A stretch of DNA of 64,000 nt. Source: Aquarana catesbeiana (Eukaryota > Chordata > Amphibia > Anura > Ranidae). Position numbers and translations under genes: made by a program. Below, one piece after another: positions 1 through 10,069 of the stretch. The notes beneath the pieces are model-generated. The model ran no database searches and was not told the origin of the DNA. It saw only the letters and a program-made list of their open reading frames with translations. The stretch is from assembly GCF_042186555.1 (NCBI RefSeq), contig NC_133324.1:68127703-68191702 (forward strand), read 5' to 3'. Every line of letters begins with the position of its first letter. The stretch's first letter is position 1.

Positions 1-220
1 CTGTATGCTCGTCCGACGGACGAAAACTGACGCTAGGGCAACTATTGGCTACTGGCTATGAACTTCCTTGTTTTAGTCCGGTCATACGTTATCACGTAAT
101 CCGTCGGACTTTGGTGTGATCGAGTGTAGGCAAGTCCGTTCATTCGAAAGTCCGTCGGAAGTCCGTCGGAAAGACTGTCGGACCTTTGTTGCTGAAAAGT
201 CCGCCCGTGTGTACAGGGCC
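1..220. mobile_element. PIF/Harbinger-type MITE, right part
   Basis: The sequence ends in CCGTGTGTACAGGGCC followed by TAA, matching the right ends of the better-preserved copies at 40955-41278 and 46755-47187. The interior has the same CCGTCGGA-rich composition. The left end lies outside the window. Family assignment rests on the 3-bp TWA target duplication of intact copies, a PIF/Harbinger hallmark. It has no coding capacity. Confidence 0.7.
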
Positions 221-223
221 TAA

Positions 224-670
224 GTCTAAGCATCAGCAGGCAGCCGCCGCTCCGTTCGCACATAGTGTCAGAGGCGCGGGGGAGGACTGTGTCCCAACTC
301 CCAAATGAATGGAAGCAAGCAAACATTCATTGATGTGCACTGGTAGGCTGTATTTGATGGGCGCTGGTGAGGCTGCATTTGAAGGGTGCTGGTGGGCTGC
401 ATTTGATGGGCGTTTCATTAAAATGGTGGGGTATACATGGACAAAGGGGGTGGAGTCAGGGGTGGAGCCAAGGGAGAGCGGCAAAAGGAGGTTTCACCTA
501 GGGTGTCAAAAATCCTTGCACCAGCCCTGGGAGCATCACGGATGGTTGGAGGGTACTCCTTCAACTTTGGGTGTGCAGAATAAGCCATCACAGGTCTAGT
601 AGACGATAATCAAAGTCAGAGGAGATTATTTTGAAATCCATATGGCCCAAGTTTTTGGAAGGTACTCATA
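224..670. repeat. Short minisatellite and unclassified repeat, no gene
   Basis: About three imperfect copies of a 24-25 bp unit (CTGGTGGGCTGCATTTGATG and variants) lie at roughly 339-412. They are followed by G-rich repeat sequence with no protein motif. The open frame across 309-599 is low-complexity and is not considered a gene. Confidence 0.5.
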
Positions 671-846
671 GGGGTTGATTTACTAAAACTGGAGAGTGCA
701 AAATCTGGTGCAGGTGTGCATGGTAACCAAGCAGCTTTTAACTTTAGCTTGCTCAATTAAGCTTTGACAAAAAAAATGGCATCTGATTGGTTTCTATGCA
801 CAGCTGCACAGACTTTTGCACTTTCCAGTTTTAGTAAATCAACCCC
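671..846. mobile_element. 176-bp MITE with ~30-bp terminal inverted repeats
   Basis: The left end begins GGGGTTGATTTACTAAAACT and the right end is its near-perfect inverse over about 30 bp. ATA flanks both sides (668-670 and 847-849), a possible 3-bp target duplication. Related longer elements are at 13992-14897 and 57756-58003. Superfamily is uncertain. Confidence 0.75.
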
Positions 847-849
847 ATA

Positions 850-2151
850 GTGTCCAACTGTCCATGAGTTTGGCAGTCAATTTATCATTTGTGAGAATCC
901 AGTATACCTTAGATCCTACGGTGTCAAGAGAGAGTATATTTGTCAACCATGATCTGGCTATAACTTGTTTGGGGGCTGTAAGTAAGTATATGGGTCATAA
1001 GTCCACTTGGTTTTAAGTTAAGCAGCACCAACTCAGGTAGCATCAGGATATCATCCTCAAAGAGTATGGGCAATGTATGGTTCCATAGATAGACAATTGA
1101 GCATGTCCATTATATGTATGTGTAGGTGCCTGGTCCCGAACAACCTCAAAAACAGGTCCCTGCATGTCCCGGAGTATAATGCGCAACTCGGGTCAAAACT
1201 AAATACCAACAGAATATTTCACCAAGTGCCTTTCTACACCTCTCGACGACAGGCAAGATATTTTCAGAGATGTCTGTGCCTCCCACAAGTTCCTAAAGGT
1301 CAAGTTTAGGCATGGCAGTTTCTACACAGTTACACTGGTCCATCTTGGACTGGCTTCACAGCCAGTTTCCTACTGAGCATGTGAGAGCCACACTGGGCTT
1401 TGTGAATGGTACCGTAGTCTTCTTGGACCTGTGATGTGTCCCAGAAGGCTGCAGGGAAGGACTGGAGGGCTGAACTTATGGCTCAGATTGCTGCGGCACA
1501 TCTGAGCGGAAGTGGGGGGGTACCTGTCAAAACCATGTACGCGCTCCCTTCCTTTTGGAAGTGATTAAAGTGATACTTCACCTTAATCTGACATCCTTAA
1601 AGTGACTTTTTACCTTACCAGTGTTTATTAAAGGGGAACACCGTTTGCCATTTTACAATCCTTTGGGAAACTCAGTTTTTCAAAGAGACTGCATTTTTAT
1701 TGTGCACCAACTTAAGGGCCCCAACTAGCCAGTGGAAGAGCTTTTCAAGTGCTTGGGGTATCTGCTAAAAGTTACTTGCCTAAATTCCTCAGAAGTAAAC
1801 CCCGACTCTTCTTACTGAGAGCCAGCAAATGAGCTAGCCAAAATTTGTTATTCTTTATCATTTTGCTCATTTGGGGAAACCTCCTGGTTTGGGAGCTCAT
1901 GTTTAAATCTTCAGTCCTGCAGGACTGGTGGGAGTGGCTTAAAGTGGTACTGTGTTGTGTTATATTGCCTTTTCCTGCTGATGTTTTGCTATCTCTGTGA
2001 AACTTATACAAGTTAAACATTTATCTAATCAGTGCGTATGTGTGTATCCTTTCTGTGACAACCAGGGAGTTATCTGACCAAGGTATTTCAGTAGTGCCAG
2101 CAAGGGCAATACTCTGCTAAGGGCTCAGTAGTGAATGGGGTACCCAGAATA
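850..2151. other. No feature recognised
   Basis: I find no gene, repeat boundary or RNA here. Frames are short and interrupted, and base composition is ordinary. It serves as the left flank of the hAT element. Confidence 0.4.
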
Positions 2152-2159
2152 CTCAGCAG

Positions 2160-2275
2160 TAGGGATGAGCCGAACACCCCCCGGTTCGGTTCGCACCAGA
2201 ACCCGCGAACGGACCGAAAGTTCGCACGAACGTTAGAACCCCATTGACGTCTATGGGACTCGAACGTTCGAAATC
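2160..2275. repeat. Left end of hAT: TIR plus GTTCG/CGAAC subterminal repeats
   Basis: After the 11-bp TIR, roughly nine GTTCG or CGAAC pentamers occur within about 110 bp. hAT transposases are known to bind short subterminal repeats, so these are likely binding sites. The same pentamer cluster occurs at the right end. Confidence 0.7.
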
Positions 2276-3189
2276 AAAAGTGCTCATTTTAAAGGCTAAT
2301 TTGCATGGTATTGTCCTAAAAAGGGTTTGGGGACCCGGGTCCTACCCCAGGGGACATGTATCAATGCAAAAAAAACTTTTAAAAACGGCCGTTTTTTCGG
2401 GAGCAGTGATTTTAATGATGCTTAAAGTAAAAAAAAAAAAGTGAAATATTCCTTTAAATATCGTACCTGGGGGGTGTCTATAGTATGCCTGTAAAGTGAT
2501 GCGTGTTTCCCATGTTTAGAACAGTCCCTGCACCAAATGTCATTTTTAAAGGAAAAAATCTCATTTAAAACTGCTTGCGGGTTTAATGTCATGTCGGGTC
2601 ATGGCAATATGGATGAAAATCAGTGAGACAAACGGCATGGGTACCCCCCAGTCCATTACCAGTCCCTTTGGGTCTTGTATGGATATTAAGGGGAACCCCG
2701 CACCCAAATTAAAATAAGGAAAGGTGTGGGGCCACCAGGCCCTATATACTCTGAACAGCAGTATACAGGCGGTGCAAACAAGACAGGGACTGTAGGTTTG
2801 TTGTTAAGTAGAATCTGTTTGTAATTTTGAACATTTTTAACGTGTTTAGCTCCAGCCAAAAAATCTTTTCTAAGCTTTTTGGAAAACATAGGGAAGGGTT
2901 ATCACCCCTGTGACATTTGTTTTGCTGTCTTTCCTCCTCTTCAGAAGATTTCACCTCACTTTTTTGTCCCAATGAAAAATGTTTTTTGAAAATTTGGGTT
3001 TTTTTGTGGAACAAGGATTGGAAAGCATCAGTGGAAAGGAGAACTTGTTTTCCCATATTAACTCTTACAGGAGAGAATTTCCCTTCCTAGGGGTAGATTT
3101 CATCTCACTTCCTGTTGTCTCCTTCCGTTTGCAAGTAGGAGTCGTTTGTAAGTTAGATGTTTGAAAGTAGGGTCCTGCCCTATATACTC

Positions 3190-3905
3190 AGCAGAAATTT
3201 GGGCCTTAGGTGTTGCTGTGGCCACAACACTGTAAGCCCTCACAGGGCCCTGCTGTGAAATATTAGATCAAGAATTGTAATTACATGCCCCTGTTGAACA
3301 GGAGCTGAAAAATTAGGCCTTAGGCACTGGTGCTGGTGCCACAACACTGCAACCCCTCACAGACACTCTAGTTGGAACGCAGGAACGAGCCCTGCTGCAA
3401 ATTATTGCTTCAAAAATTGTAATTACACGCCCCTGTTAGACAGGGGCAGAAAAATTGGGCCTTAGGCACTGGTGCTGGTGCCACAACACTGCAACCCCTC
3501 ACAGACACTCTAGTTGGAACGCAGGAACGAGCCCTGCTGCAAAGTATTGCATCAAAAATTGTAATTACACGCCCCTGTTAGACAGGGGCAGAAAAATTGG
3601 GCCTTAGGCACTGGTGCTGGTGCCACAACACTGCAACCCCTCACAGACACTCTAGTTGGAACGCAGGAACGAGCCCTGCTGCAAAGTATTGCATCAAAAA
3701 TTGTAATTACACGCCCCTGTTAGACAGGGGCAGAAAAATTGGGCCCTAGGCACTGGTGCTGGTGCCACAACACTGCAACCCCTCACAGACACTCTAGTTG
3801 GAATGCAGGAACGAGCCCTGCTGCAAAGTATTACATCAAAAATTGTAATTACACGCCCCTGTTAAACAGGGGCTGAAAAATTGTGCCTTAGGCACTGGTG
3901 GTGGC
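3190..3905. repeat. 142-bp tandem repeat in hAT, downstream of the transposase
   Basis: The unit starting CACTGGTGCTGGTGCCACAA recurs at 3325, 3467, 3609, 3751 and 3893, exactly 142 bp apart. A shorter diverged copy precedes it near 3200. Each unit contains a small dyad (CCCCTGTTAGACAGGGG). It lies between the left TIR and the transposase stop codon, so it would be in the 3' part of the transcript or beyond it. Confidence 0.92.
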
Positions 3906-4034
3906 GCCCAGAACCAAAAATGTTCTTACAAGCTATCAGCGTGATGATTGAGGAGGAAGAGGATAATTACTCAGGGATAGTCACTCAGCATCAGCATAGG
4001 CAGTCTTTGAAGGGATCTGAGATTTCAAAAAAAA

Positions 4035-7000
4035 TTATTCGGTTACATCAGCATCAGGTGCTTGGTAGCTGGTGGTGATCCAAGACTCATTCATTTTTAT
4101 GAAGGTCAGCCGATCGACCGAGTCGGTGGACAGACGCACCCTGTGATCGGTTACCACGCCTCCAGCAGCACTGAATGTGCGTTCCGAAAGAACGCTGGAT
4201 GCAGGACAGGCCAGTAGCTCAATTGCATACTGTGCAAGCTCTGGCCAGTGATCCATCCTCAAGACCCAGTAACCCAGAGGATTTTCGGTGGGAAAGGTGT
4301 CCAAGTCTGATCTTGCCCCTAGGTATTCCTGCACCATGTAAAACAGACGCTGGCGATGGTTGCTGGAACCGATCATACCTTGGGGCTGCGGACCAAAAAA
4401 TTGTCTGAACGCATCGGTCAGACGGCCACCTTCTCCACCGCTCCTTCTTTGACTGACCGAAGCCTCAGCAACACGTTGTCCAGAAACAGGAGTTTGTAAC
4501 CTCCCAGTCTCTGGGAACGCGTTGCACAGACCTTTCTGCAAGGCCTCCCGAAGATGTTTCATCCTCTGCTCCCTCTGCGATGGCAAGATAAGGTCCGCAA
4601 CCTTACCCTTGTAACGTGGATCAAGGAGGGTTGCCAGCCAGTATTGGTCCTTCTCCTTGATACCACGAATACGAGGATCCTTACGCAGGCTTTGCAGGAT
4701 CAGGGAGGCCATGCAGCGTAGGTTTGCTGAGGCATTCGGTCCGGAGTCCTCTGGGTCACTAAGAACGACATGGTCCGCAGCCACCTCCTCCCAGCCACGT
4801 ACAAGTCCATGTGTTTCTTGGGACTGATCCCTTAAAGACTGCTGCTGATGCTGAGTGCCAGGCTCCACCTCCATACTGACACAATCTTCCTCCTCCTCCT
4901 CTTCCTCCTCGTCCTCTTCCTGTGTGATCGGCGGGCACGCAGGAACACTGTCTGGATAAAGGGGGCCTTGAGAGCTAAGGAAGTCCTCCTCTTCCTGCCT
5001 CTGTTCTGCCTCAAGTGCCCTGTCCATTATTCCACGCAGCGTGTGCTCCAACAGGTGGACAAGGGGGACAGTGTCACTGATGCATGCACTGTCACTGCTC
5101 ACCATCCTCGTGGCCTCCTCGAATGGTGACAGGACAGTGCATGCATCCCTGATCATGGCCCACTGGCGTGGGGAAAAAAAACCAAGCTCCCCTGACCCTG
5201 TCCTGGTGCCATAGTCGCACAGGTACTCATTGATGGCCCTCTGCTGCGTGTGCAGCCGCTGCAGCATGGCCAACGTTGAGTTCCACCTGGTGGGCATGTC
5301 ACAGATTAGGCGGTTCTTGGGCAGGTTAAACTCCTTTTGGAGGTCCGTCAGCCGAGCACTGGCATTATATGACCGGCGGAAATGCACACAGACTTTCCTG
5401 GCCTGCCTCAGGACATCCTGTAAGCCCGGGTACCTGCCCAAGAACCGCTGCACCACCAAGTTAAGGACGTGAGCCAAACAGGGCACATGGGTCATTTGTC
5501 CCTGTCGGAGGGCAGAGAGGAGGTTGGTGCCATTGTCGCAAACCACCATTCCTGCCTTAAGTTGGCGTGGCGTCAACCACCTCTGAACCTGCCCCTGCAG
5601 AGCTGACAGAACCTCTGCCCCAGTGTGGCTCCTGTCCCCCAAGCACACCAGCTCAAGCACCGCATGGCATCTTTTGGCCTGCGTACTTGCGTAGCCCCTT
5701 GAACGCCTACGGAGCACCGCTGGTTCCGAGGAAGAGGCCATGGAGGAAGAAGAAGAGGAGGGGGTGGAGGAGAGAGGTGTGTCACAATCAGCATTTTGGA
5801 GGCGTGGTGGCGGAACAACCTCCAACACTACTGCACCTTGTCCTGCATCCTTCCCAGCTGCCAGCAGAGTCACCCAATGCGCCGTGAAACTTAGGTAACG
5901 TCCCTGTCCATGCCTGCTGGACCATGAGTCAGCGGTAATATGCACCTTACCGCTGACCGCCCTGTCCAGCGAGGCATGGACATTGCCTTCCACATGCCGG
6001 TAGAGAGCCGGAATCGCCTTCCGTGAGAAAAAGTGGCGTTTGGGTACCTGCCACTGAGGAACCGCACATTCCACAAACTCACGGAAGGGGGCAGAGTCTA
6101 CCAACTGAAAAGGCAGCAGTTGAAGTGCTAGCAATTTTGCCAAGCTAGCATTCAACCGCTGGGCATGTGGATGGCTGGGAGCAAACTTCTTTCGGCGGTG
6201 CAGCAGCTGGGGCAGGGAAATTTGCCTGGTACAATCTGACGTCGGTGTACCAAAAGCAGATTGCCCACAAGTACTTGGCTGTGACACACCTAATTCTACA
6301 CCTTCATTCCTCTCACTGCAGGTCTCAGAGAGGACTGAAGGTCTAGTGGGGTTGGAAATCTCAGCTGATGAGGAGCAAGGAGAGATCCTCTTTGTTCTTT
6401 GGTGTGGGTCTTTTAGATACGCTTGCCAACGAACTGCATGGCAGGTCAACATATGTCTGGTCAAGCATGTGGTACCCAAGCGGGAGATATTTTGGCCACG
6501 CGAGATACGCTTGAGACATATGTTGCAAATAGCAGCGGTGCGATCTGATGCACTCGTCTCAAAAAAGGCCCACACCAAAGAACTTTTTGAATAACGCGCA
6601 GAGACTGCAGCGCCCTGCACATGTGGAGCTTTGGGGTGTGATGCAGTCAATGTGCTGCCCTTAGGCTGGCCCCTGGAGGGCATCCTGCCTCGTTGGTGAT
6701 GTGCTGCCGCCTCCTCCTCCTCCTCCTCCTCCTCCTCCTCCTCCTCCTCCTCCTCTCTCCTATCAGGCACCCACGTTGAGTCAGTGACCTCATCATCCCC
6801 TCCCTCCTCATCACTGGAGCAAACCTGGCAGTATGCTGCAGCAGGGGGAGCATGACTGCCAGATTGCTGTCCTTCTTGGGCACCCCCTCTGTCCGCGCTC
6901 ATGTTACTGCCTTCATCGAGCTCAGTATCGTCATCAGAGCCTTCCAAACGCTGGGCATCCTCCTGGAGCATGTACCCAACACTGTGGTCAAACAGTTCGA

Positions 7001-7331
7001 GGGAATCCTCATGAGGACATGGTGGAGCTAGGGAAGGAGTCACTGATGACATTGAGCTGAGGGAAGAGGCCGCTGCTTTGCCAGACAAAGCACCCTGGGC
7101 ATGGGTGAGAGAGGATGAGGAGGATGAGGACGGCTTGGTCATCCACTCGACCAAGTCTTCCGCATGTTGCGGCTCAACATGGCCAGCTGCCGAAAAAAAG
7201 GCCAAGCGTGTCCCATGGCCACGTGCTGATGAGGATGCACCGTCTCCACGACCAGCACTAGACACAGAGCCTGCTTGCCCTCTCTTATTGGCTTGTGACT
7301 GTCTGCCTCTCCTTCTTGGCCTTCCAGACAT
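4035..7331 (-). CDS. hAT-family transposase with BED zinc finger
   Basis: This 1098-residue frame is uninterrupted. The first ATG (7329-7331) has A at -3 and opens MSGRPRRRG, a basic N-terminus. The extra upstream frame to 7370 has no ATG and runs into the tandem repeat, so I exclude it. From N to C: Ser-rich and acidic low-complexity sequence with a long Glu run near residues 193-208; a BED-type finger near 250-305 (CNIC ... HMLTCH); an RNase-H-like core with Asp near 468 (ITADSWSS) and Asp near 599 (VCDNGTNLL), then CLAH at 618-621; a second acidic tract; and the C-terminal hAT dimerisation region near 1017-1090 with the SERTFSAAG block, whose Glu near 1050 is probably the third catalytic residue. 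The product would cut and paste the surrounding element in the nucleus. It is longer than many hAT transposases, mainly through low-complexity insertions. Confidence 0.93.
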   Translation of the reverse strand: MSGRPRRRGRQSQANKRGQAGSVSSAGRGDGASSSARGHGTRLAFFSAAGHVEPQHAEDLVEWMTKPSSSSSSSLTHAQGALSGKAAASSLSSMSSVTPSLAPPCPHEDSLELFDHSVGYMLQEDAQRLEGSDDDTELDEGSNMSADRGGAQEGQQSGSHAPPAAAYCQVCSSDEEGGDDEVTDSTWVPDRREEEEEEEEEEEEEEEAAAHHQRGRMPSRGQPKGSTLTASHPKAPHVQGAAVSARYSKSSLVWAFFETSASDRTAAICNICLKRISRGQNISRLGTTCLTRHMLTCHAVRWQAYLKDPHQRTKRISPCSSSAEISNPTRPSVLSETCSERNEGVELGVSQPSTCGQSAFGTPTSDCTRQISLPQLLHRRKKFAPSHPHAQRLNASLAKLLALQLLPFQLVDSAPFREFVECAVPQWQVPKRHFFSRKAIPALYRHVEGNVHASLDRAVSGKVHITADSWSSRHGQGRYLSFTAHWVTLLAAGKDAGQGAVVLEVVPPPRLQNADCDTPLSSTPSSSSSSMASSSEPAVLRRRSRGYASTQAKRCHAVLELVCLGDRSHTGAEVLSALQGQVQRWLTPRQLKAGMVVCDNGTNLLSALRQGQMTHVPCLAHVLNLVVQRFLGRYPGLQDVLRQARKVCVHFRRSYNASARLTDLQKEFNLPKNRLICDMPTRWNSTLAMLQRLHTQQRAINEYLCDYGTRTGSGELGFFSPRQWAMIRDACTVLSPFEEATRMVSSDSACISDTVPLVHLLEHTLRGIMDRALEAEQRQEEEDFLSSQGPLYPDSVPACPPITQEEDEEEEEEEEDCVSMEVEPGTQHQQQSLRDQSQETHGLVRGWEEVAADHVVLSDPEDSGPNASANLRCMASLILQSLRKDPRIRGIKEKDQYWLATLLDPRYKGKVADLILPSQREQRMKHLREALQKGLCNAFPETGRLQTPVSGQRVAEASVSQRRSGGEGGRLTDAFRQFFGPQPQGMIGSSNHRQRLFYMVQEYLGARSDLDTFPTENPLGYWVLRMDHWPELAQYAIELLACPASSVLSERTFSAAGGVVTDHRVRLSTDSVDRLTFIKMNESWITTSYQAPDADVTE
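6712..6754. repeat. (CCT)n microsatellite inside the transposase CDS
   Basis: About 14 CCT triplets encode the poly-Glu run on the minus strand. Because the unit is three bases, length change keeps the frame. A second CTC-rich tract near 4885-4918 encodes another acidic run. Confidence 0.9.
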
Positions 7332-7364
7332 ACTAATGGCCTGTAGCTGCACTAAGCTGGGATA

Positions 7365-8140
7365 GAACACCTGTAATTTTCTTCAAGTAGCTTTATATAC
7401 TGTAACCAGACAAGCCTGCCTGTCAGTAGGAAGATAACAGGAACGGATCTAGCTGAACACTGTGAGCAGGACGCACTGTACTAAATGTAAATAGTCTAGC
7501 TGCCTGACCGTGGTACTAATAGGATCAAATAGAACACCTGTAATTTTCTTCAGGTAGCTTTATATACTGTAACCAGACAAGCCTGCCTGTCAGTAGGAAG
7601 ATAACAGGAACGGATCTAGCTGTACACTGTGAGCAGGACGCACTGTACTAAATGTAAATAGTCTAGCTGCCTGACCGTGGTACTAATAGGATCAAATAGA
7701 ACACCTGTAATTTTCTTCAGGTAGCTTTATATACTGTAACCAGACAAGCCTGCCTGTCAGTAGGAAGATAACAGGAACGGATCTAGCTGAACACTGTGAG
7801 CAGGACACACTGTACTAAATGTAAATAGTCTAGCTGCCTGACCGTGGTACTAATAGGATCAAATAGAACACCTGTAATTTTCTTCAGGTAGCTTTATATA
7901 CTGTAACCAGACAAGCCTGCCGGTCAGTAGGAATTTAACAGGAACGGATCTAGCTGAACACTGTGAGCAGGACGCACTGCACTAAATGTAAATAGCAGGA
8001 ACGGATCTAGCTGAACACTGTGAGCAGGACGCACTGCACTAAATGTAAATAGTCTAGAAGATAACAGGAACGGATCTAGCTGAACACTGTGAGCAGGACG
8101 CACTGCATTAAATGTAAATAGTCTAGATAGAAGATAACAG
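7365..8140. repeat. 167-bp tandem repeat in the hAT leader, grading into ~60-70 bp subrepeats
   Basis: The motif GAACACCTGTAATTTTCTTC starts at 7365, 7532, 7699 and 7866, exactly 167 bp apart. After about 7930 the array degrades into shorter copies of the GGAACGGATCTAGCTGAACA segment, near 7938, 7996, 8067 and 8140. The array begins 34 bp upstream of the transposase ATG, so it would form most of the 5' leader if unspliced. Confidence 0.92.
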
Positions 8141-8157
8141 GAACGGATCTAGCTAAA

Positions 8158-8218
8158 CTGAATACAGTGTATATATATATATGCAACACCTGGGATGCAT
8201 ATATATACACAATACACT
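8158..8218. repeat. AT-rich inverted repeat in hAT
   Basis: ACAGTGTATATATATATATGCA is mirrored by TGCATATATATACAC...ACTGT around a short ACACCTGGGA spacer, a potential hairpin or cruciform just proximal to the promoter. Confidence 0.7.
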
Positions 8219-8346
8219 GTAAGTGCAGCTAACTGACTGACTGTTCTGCCTAATCTATCTAACTCAAATCAAATGACACTGTCTCTCTCTCTCTCTATCT
8301 CTCAGCACACCGGAACACACACTACACAGGGCCGCCGTGCAGGCGG

Positions 8347-8489
8347 CCTTATATAGTGTGGGGTGTGTACTAAATGCCCTGAGCCGTAATTGGCCAAAGC
8401 CACCCTGGCTTTGGCCAATTACAGCTCTCTCTACTGACAGCGCTGTGATTGGCCAAGCATGCGGGTCATAGTGCATGCTTGGCCAATCA
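8347..8489 (-). promoter_or_regulatory. Putative hAT transposase promoter (TATA plus CCAAT hairpins)
   Basis: On the minus strand TATATAAGG lies at 8347-8355. Upstream are two perfect inverted repeats: 17-bp arms 8386-8402/8406-8422 with a 3-bp spacer, and 16-17 bp arms around 8447-8462/8473-8488 with a 10-bp spacer. Each arm contains TTGGCCAA or ATTGGCC, that is, CCAAT-type boxes. TATA-to-CCAAT spacing is about 40-130 bp, compatible with a Pol II promoter firing toward the transposase. The start site is inferred. Confidence 0.6.
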
Positions 8490-8539
8490 TCAGCCAGCAA
8501 TGCACTGCGATGCCGCAGTGAATTATGGGCCGTGACGCG

Positions 8540-8649
8540 CCACACGAATTTAGCGCGAACGGCCCATAACGTTCGCAATTCGGCGAACGATCGAACAGCC
8601 GATGTTCGAGTCGAACATGGGTTCGACTCGAACACGAAGCTCATCCCTA
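8540..8649. repeat. Right end of hAT: GTTCG/CGAAC cluster and TIR
   Basis: About ten GTTCG/CGAAC pentamers, several as palindromes such as GTTCGAGTCGAAC, precede the terminal GCTCATCCCTA. It mirrors the left end. Confidence 0.7.
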
Positions 8650-8657
8650 CTCAGCAG

Positions 8658-9130
8658 CTCCTAAGGGGGTTGCACTACACAGAGAACACTTTGAAAATGC
8701 AAAGTGCTGTATGAATGCCACCCATGCTGAGCAAGGGACTTCCACTATTCAGTAAGCAGCAGGGCAGCTACTTGTCACAGGACCTAGGAGCTAGTGAAGA
8801 TCAATGCAGTAGCAGAGCCTAGGTATGTCACATACATAATTACATTGGTTCAAGCTAGGCTATTGTAACTATGTTACAATTGCCATACATAAACTTCAGT
8901 TTTAGGAAACATGGCACCATCCAGCTGCTGGGTTTCTCAGTTTTTAATTTGCTATATCATTTACATTATGTAAAGAGGCACCATCAATTACTTTTTTAAC
9001 GGCAGCAAAATGTTGGTGGGAACTCGAAAATCTGGCCAGAAAATCTCAGGTGCAAGATGACAGCAGGTTATTCAACTTGCCACTGACCCAGCCAAACTAA
9101 GATGCACAATATGGCCAAACTTGACCATCC
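8658..9130. other. No feature recognised
   Basis: Right flank of the hAT element. I see no gene or clear repeat. Confidence 0.4.
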
Positions 9131-9525
9131 TACCTATTTAGGCTTTTTGGACATCCCATTCCGAAACTATGAACATTGATATGCAGTTGGCCTTACATTT
9201 GCAGCTCTAATAGACTCCACTCTTCTAGGATGGCTTTCAACAAGATTTTAGAGAATGCCCAGGGGAATTTTTGCTCATTCAGCCAAAAGAGCCTTTGTGA
9301 GGATGAGGAGCCCCGGGATGGTGTTGGTATTTCAAATAACCCTAAAGGTGCTCAGTAGGTTTTGGGTCAGGGCTTTGTGTAGACCACAGAAGATCCTCCA
9401 CAACAAACTCATCAAACTGTGTCTTTAAAGAGTTGGATTTTTACCTAAGGCCACAGTAATACTGTAAGATTAAAGGGCCTTCCCAAACTGTTGCCAGAAG
9501 GTTGGAAATACATACTTGTCTAACA
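9131..9525 (-). pseudogene. Decayed Tc1-type transposase fragment
   Basis: Read on the minus strand, this aligns by eye with the C-terminal part and 3' flank of the Tc1 copy at 43676-44584. Shared phrases include the complements of GGTTTTGGGTCAGGGCTTTGTG and CCTAAAGGTGCTCAGTAGG, which encode the region before and after the SPDLNP motif. Many indels and stops are present, so it is an old relic. Confidence 0.65.
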
Positions 9526-10061
9526 TTTATTTGTATGTAGTAGCATTAACAATATCTTTAACTGGAAACACCTGACCCTGTTAACCTAGGAGGAGTCAAA
9601 GCCAGCCAGGTAAAAATGGAACCCCAGGATGTTACAGAAACATAGCTTGGGGTATAGCTGGAGGTCACTATTGAGGGTAACCAAAGCAAAGAACAAAGAC
9701 ATTGTCAATGATCACATAGTAAAGGACAAGCATGGTCAAATGGTCAGTAAACAATGAACTTCACTCTTAAGCCAACAAACTAAAGTATGCAAGAGGTAGC
9801 TTTAAAGTGGAATGTTTTGTTCCAAAAGAAGAAGCCCAAATTATCAGGATGTGCACAAGGTGGCCAAAACACCAGAGGAACGGAAAGTCAGAGTGCAGGA
9901 GGACCATATTTATGATTCAGAGAACAGGAAGACAATAACAGAAAACCAGCACTAAACAGTCATACCTGTTTCAGGTCAGTGACTAATAACAAACTGTGAG
10001 CTTTGCACAGTGTGCATTAGAAGCTTCAACAAGTCAAGAGCCCACCTCATTTTCTAGCTCA
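9526..10061. other. No feature recognised
   Basis: Ordinary sequence without a supported gene, RNA or repeat boundary. Confidence 0.4.
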
Positions 10062-10069
10062 GTGTTTCT

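Larger units (their letters stand above)
2160..8649 (-). mobile_element. Structurally complete hAT transposon (6490 bp)
   Basis: The element begins TAGGGATGAGC (2160-2170) and ends with its exact inverse GCTCATCCCTA (8639-8649). CTCAGCAG flanks it at 2152-2159 and again at 8650-8657, a perfect 8-bp target duplication as expected for hAT elements. Inside are, on the minus strand: a promoter region (8347-8489), a leader containing a 167-bp tandem array, one uninterrupted transposase frame (4035-7331), and a downstream 142-bp tandem array. Nothing visible is broken, so it may be recently active or autonomous. Splicing of the leader cannot be excluded. Confidence 0.93.

Noticed and set aside
309..599. 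96-codon frame near the left end
   Set aside because: Built on a short minisatellite and common repeat; no recognisable domain.
7332..7370. N-terminal extension of the hAT transposase (13 codons)
   Set aside because: It begins with GTG and overlaps the start of the 167-bp tandem repeat; the first ATG at 7329-7331 gives a normal start.
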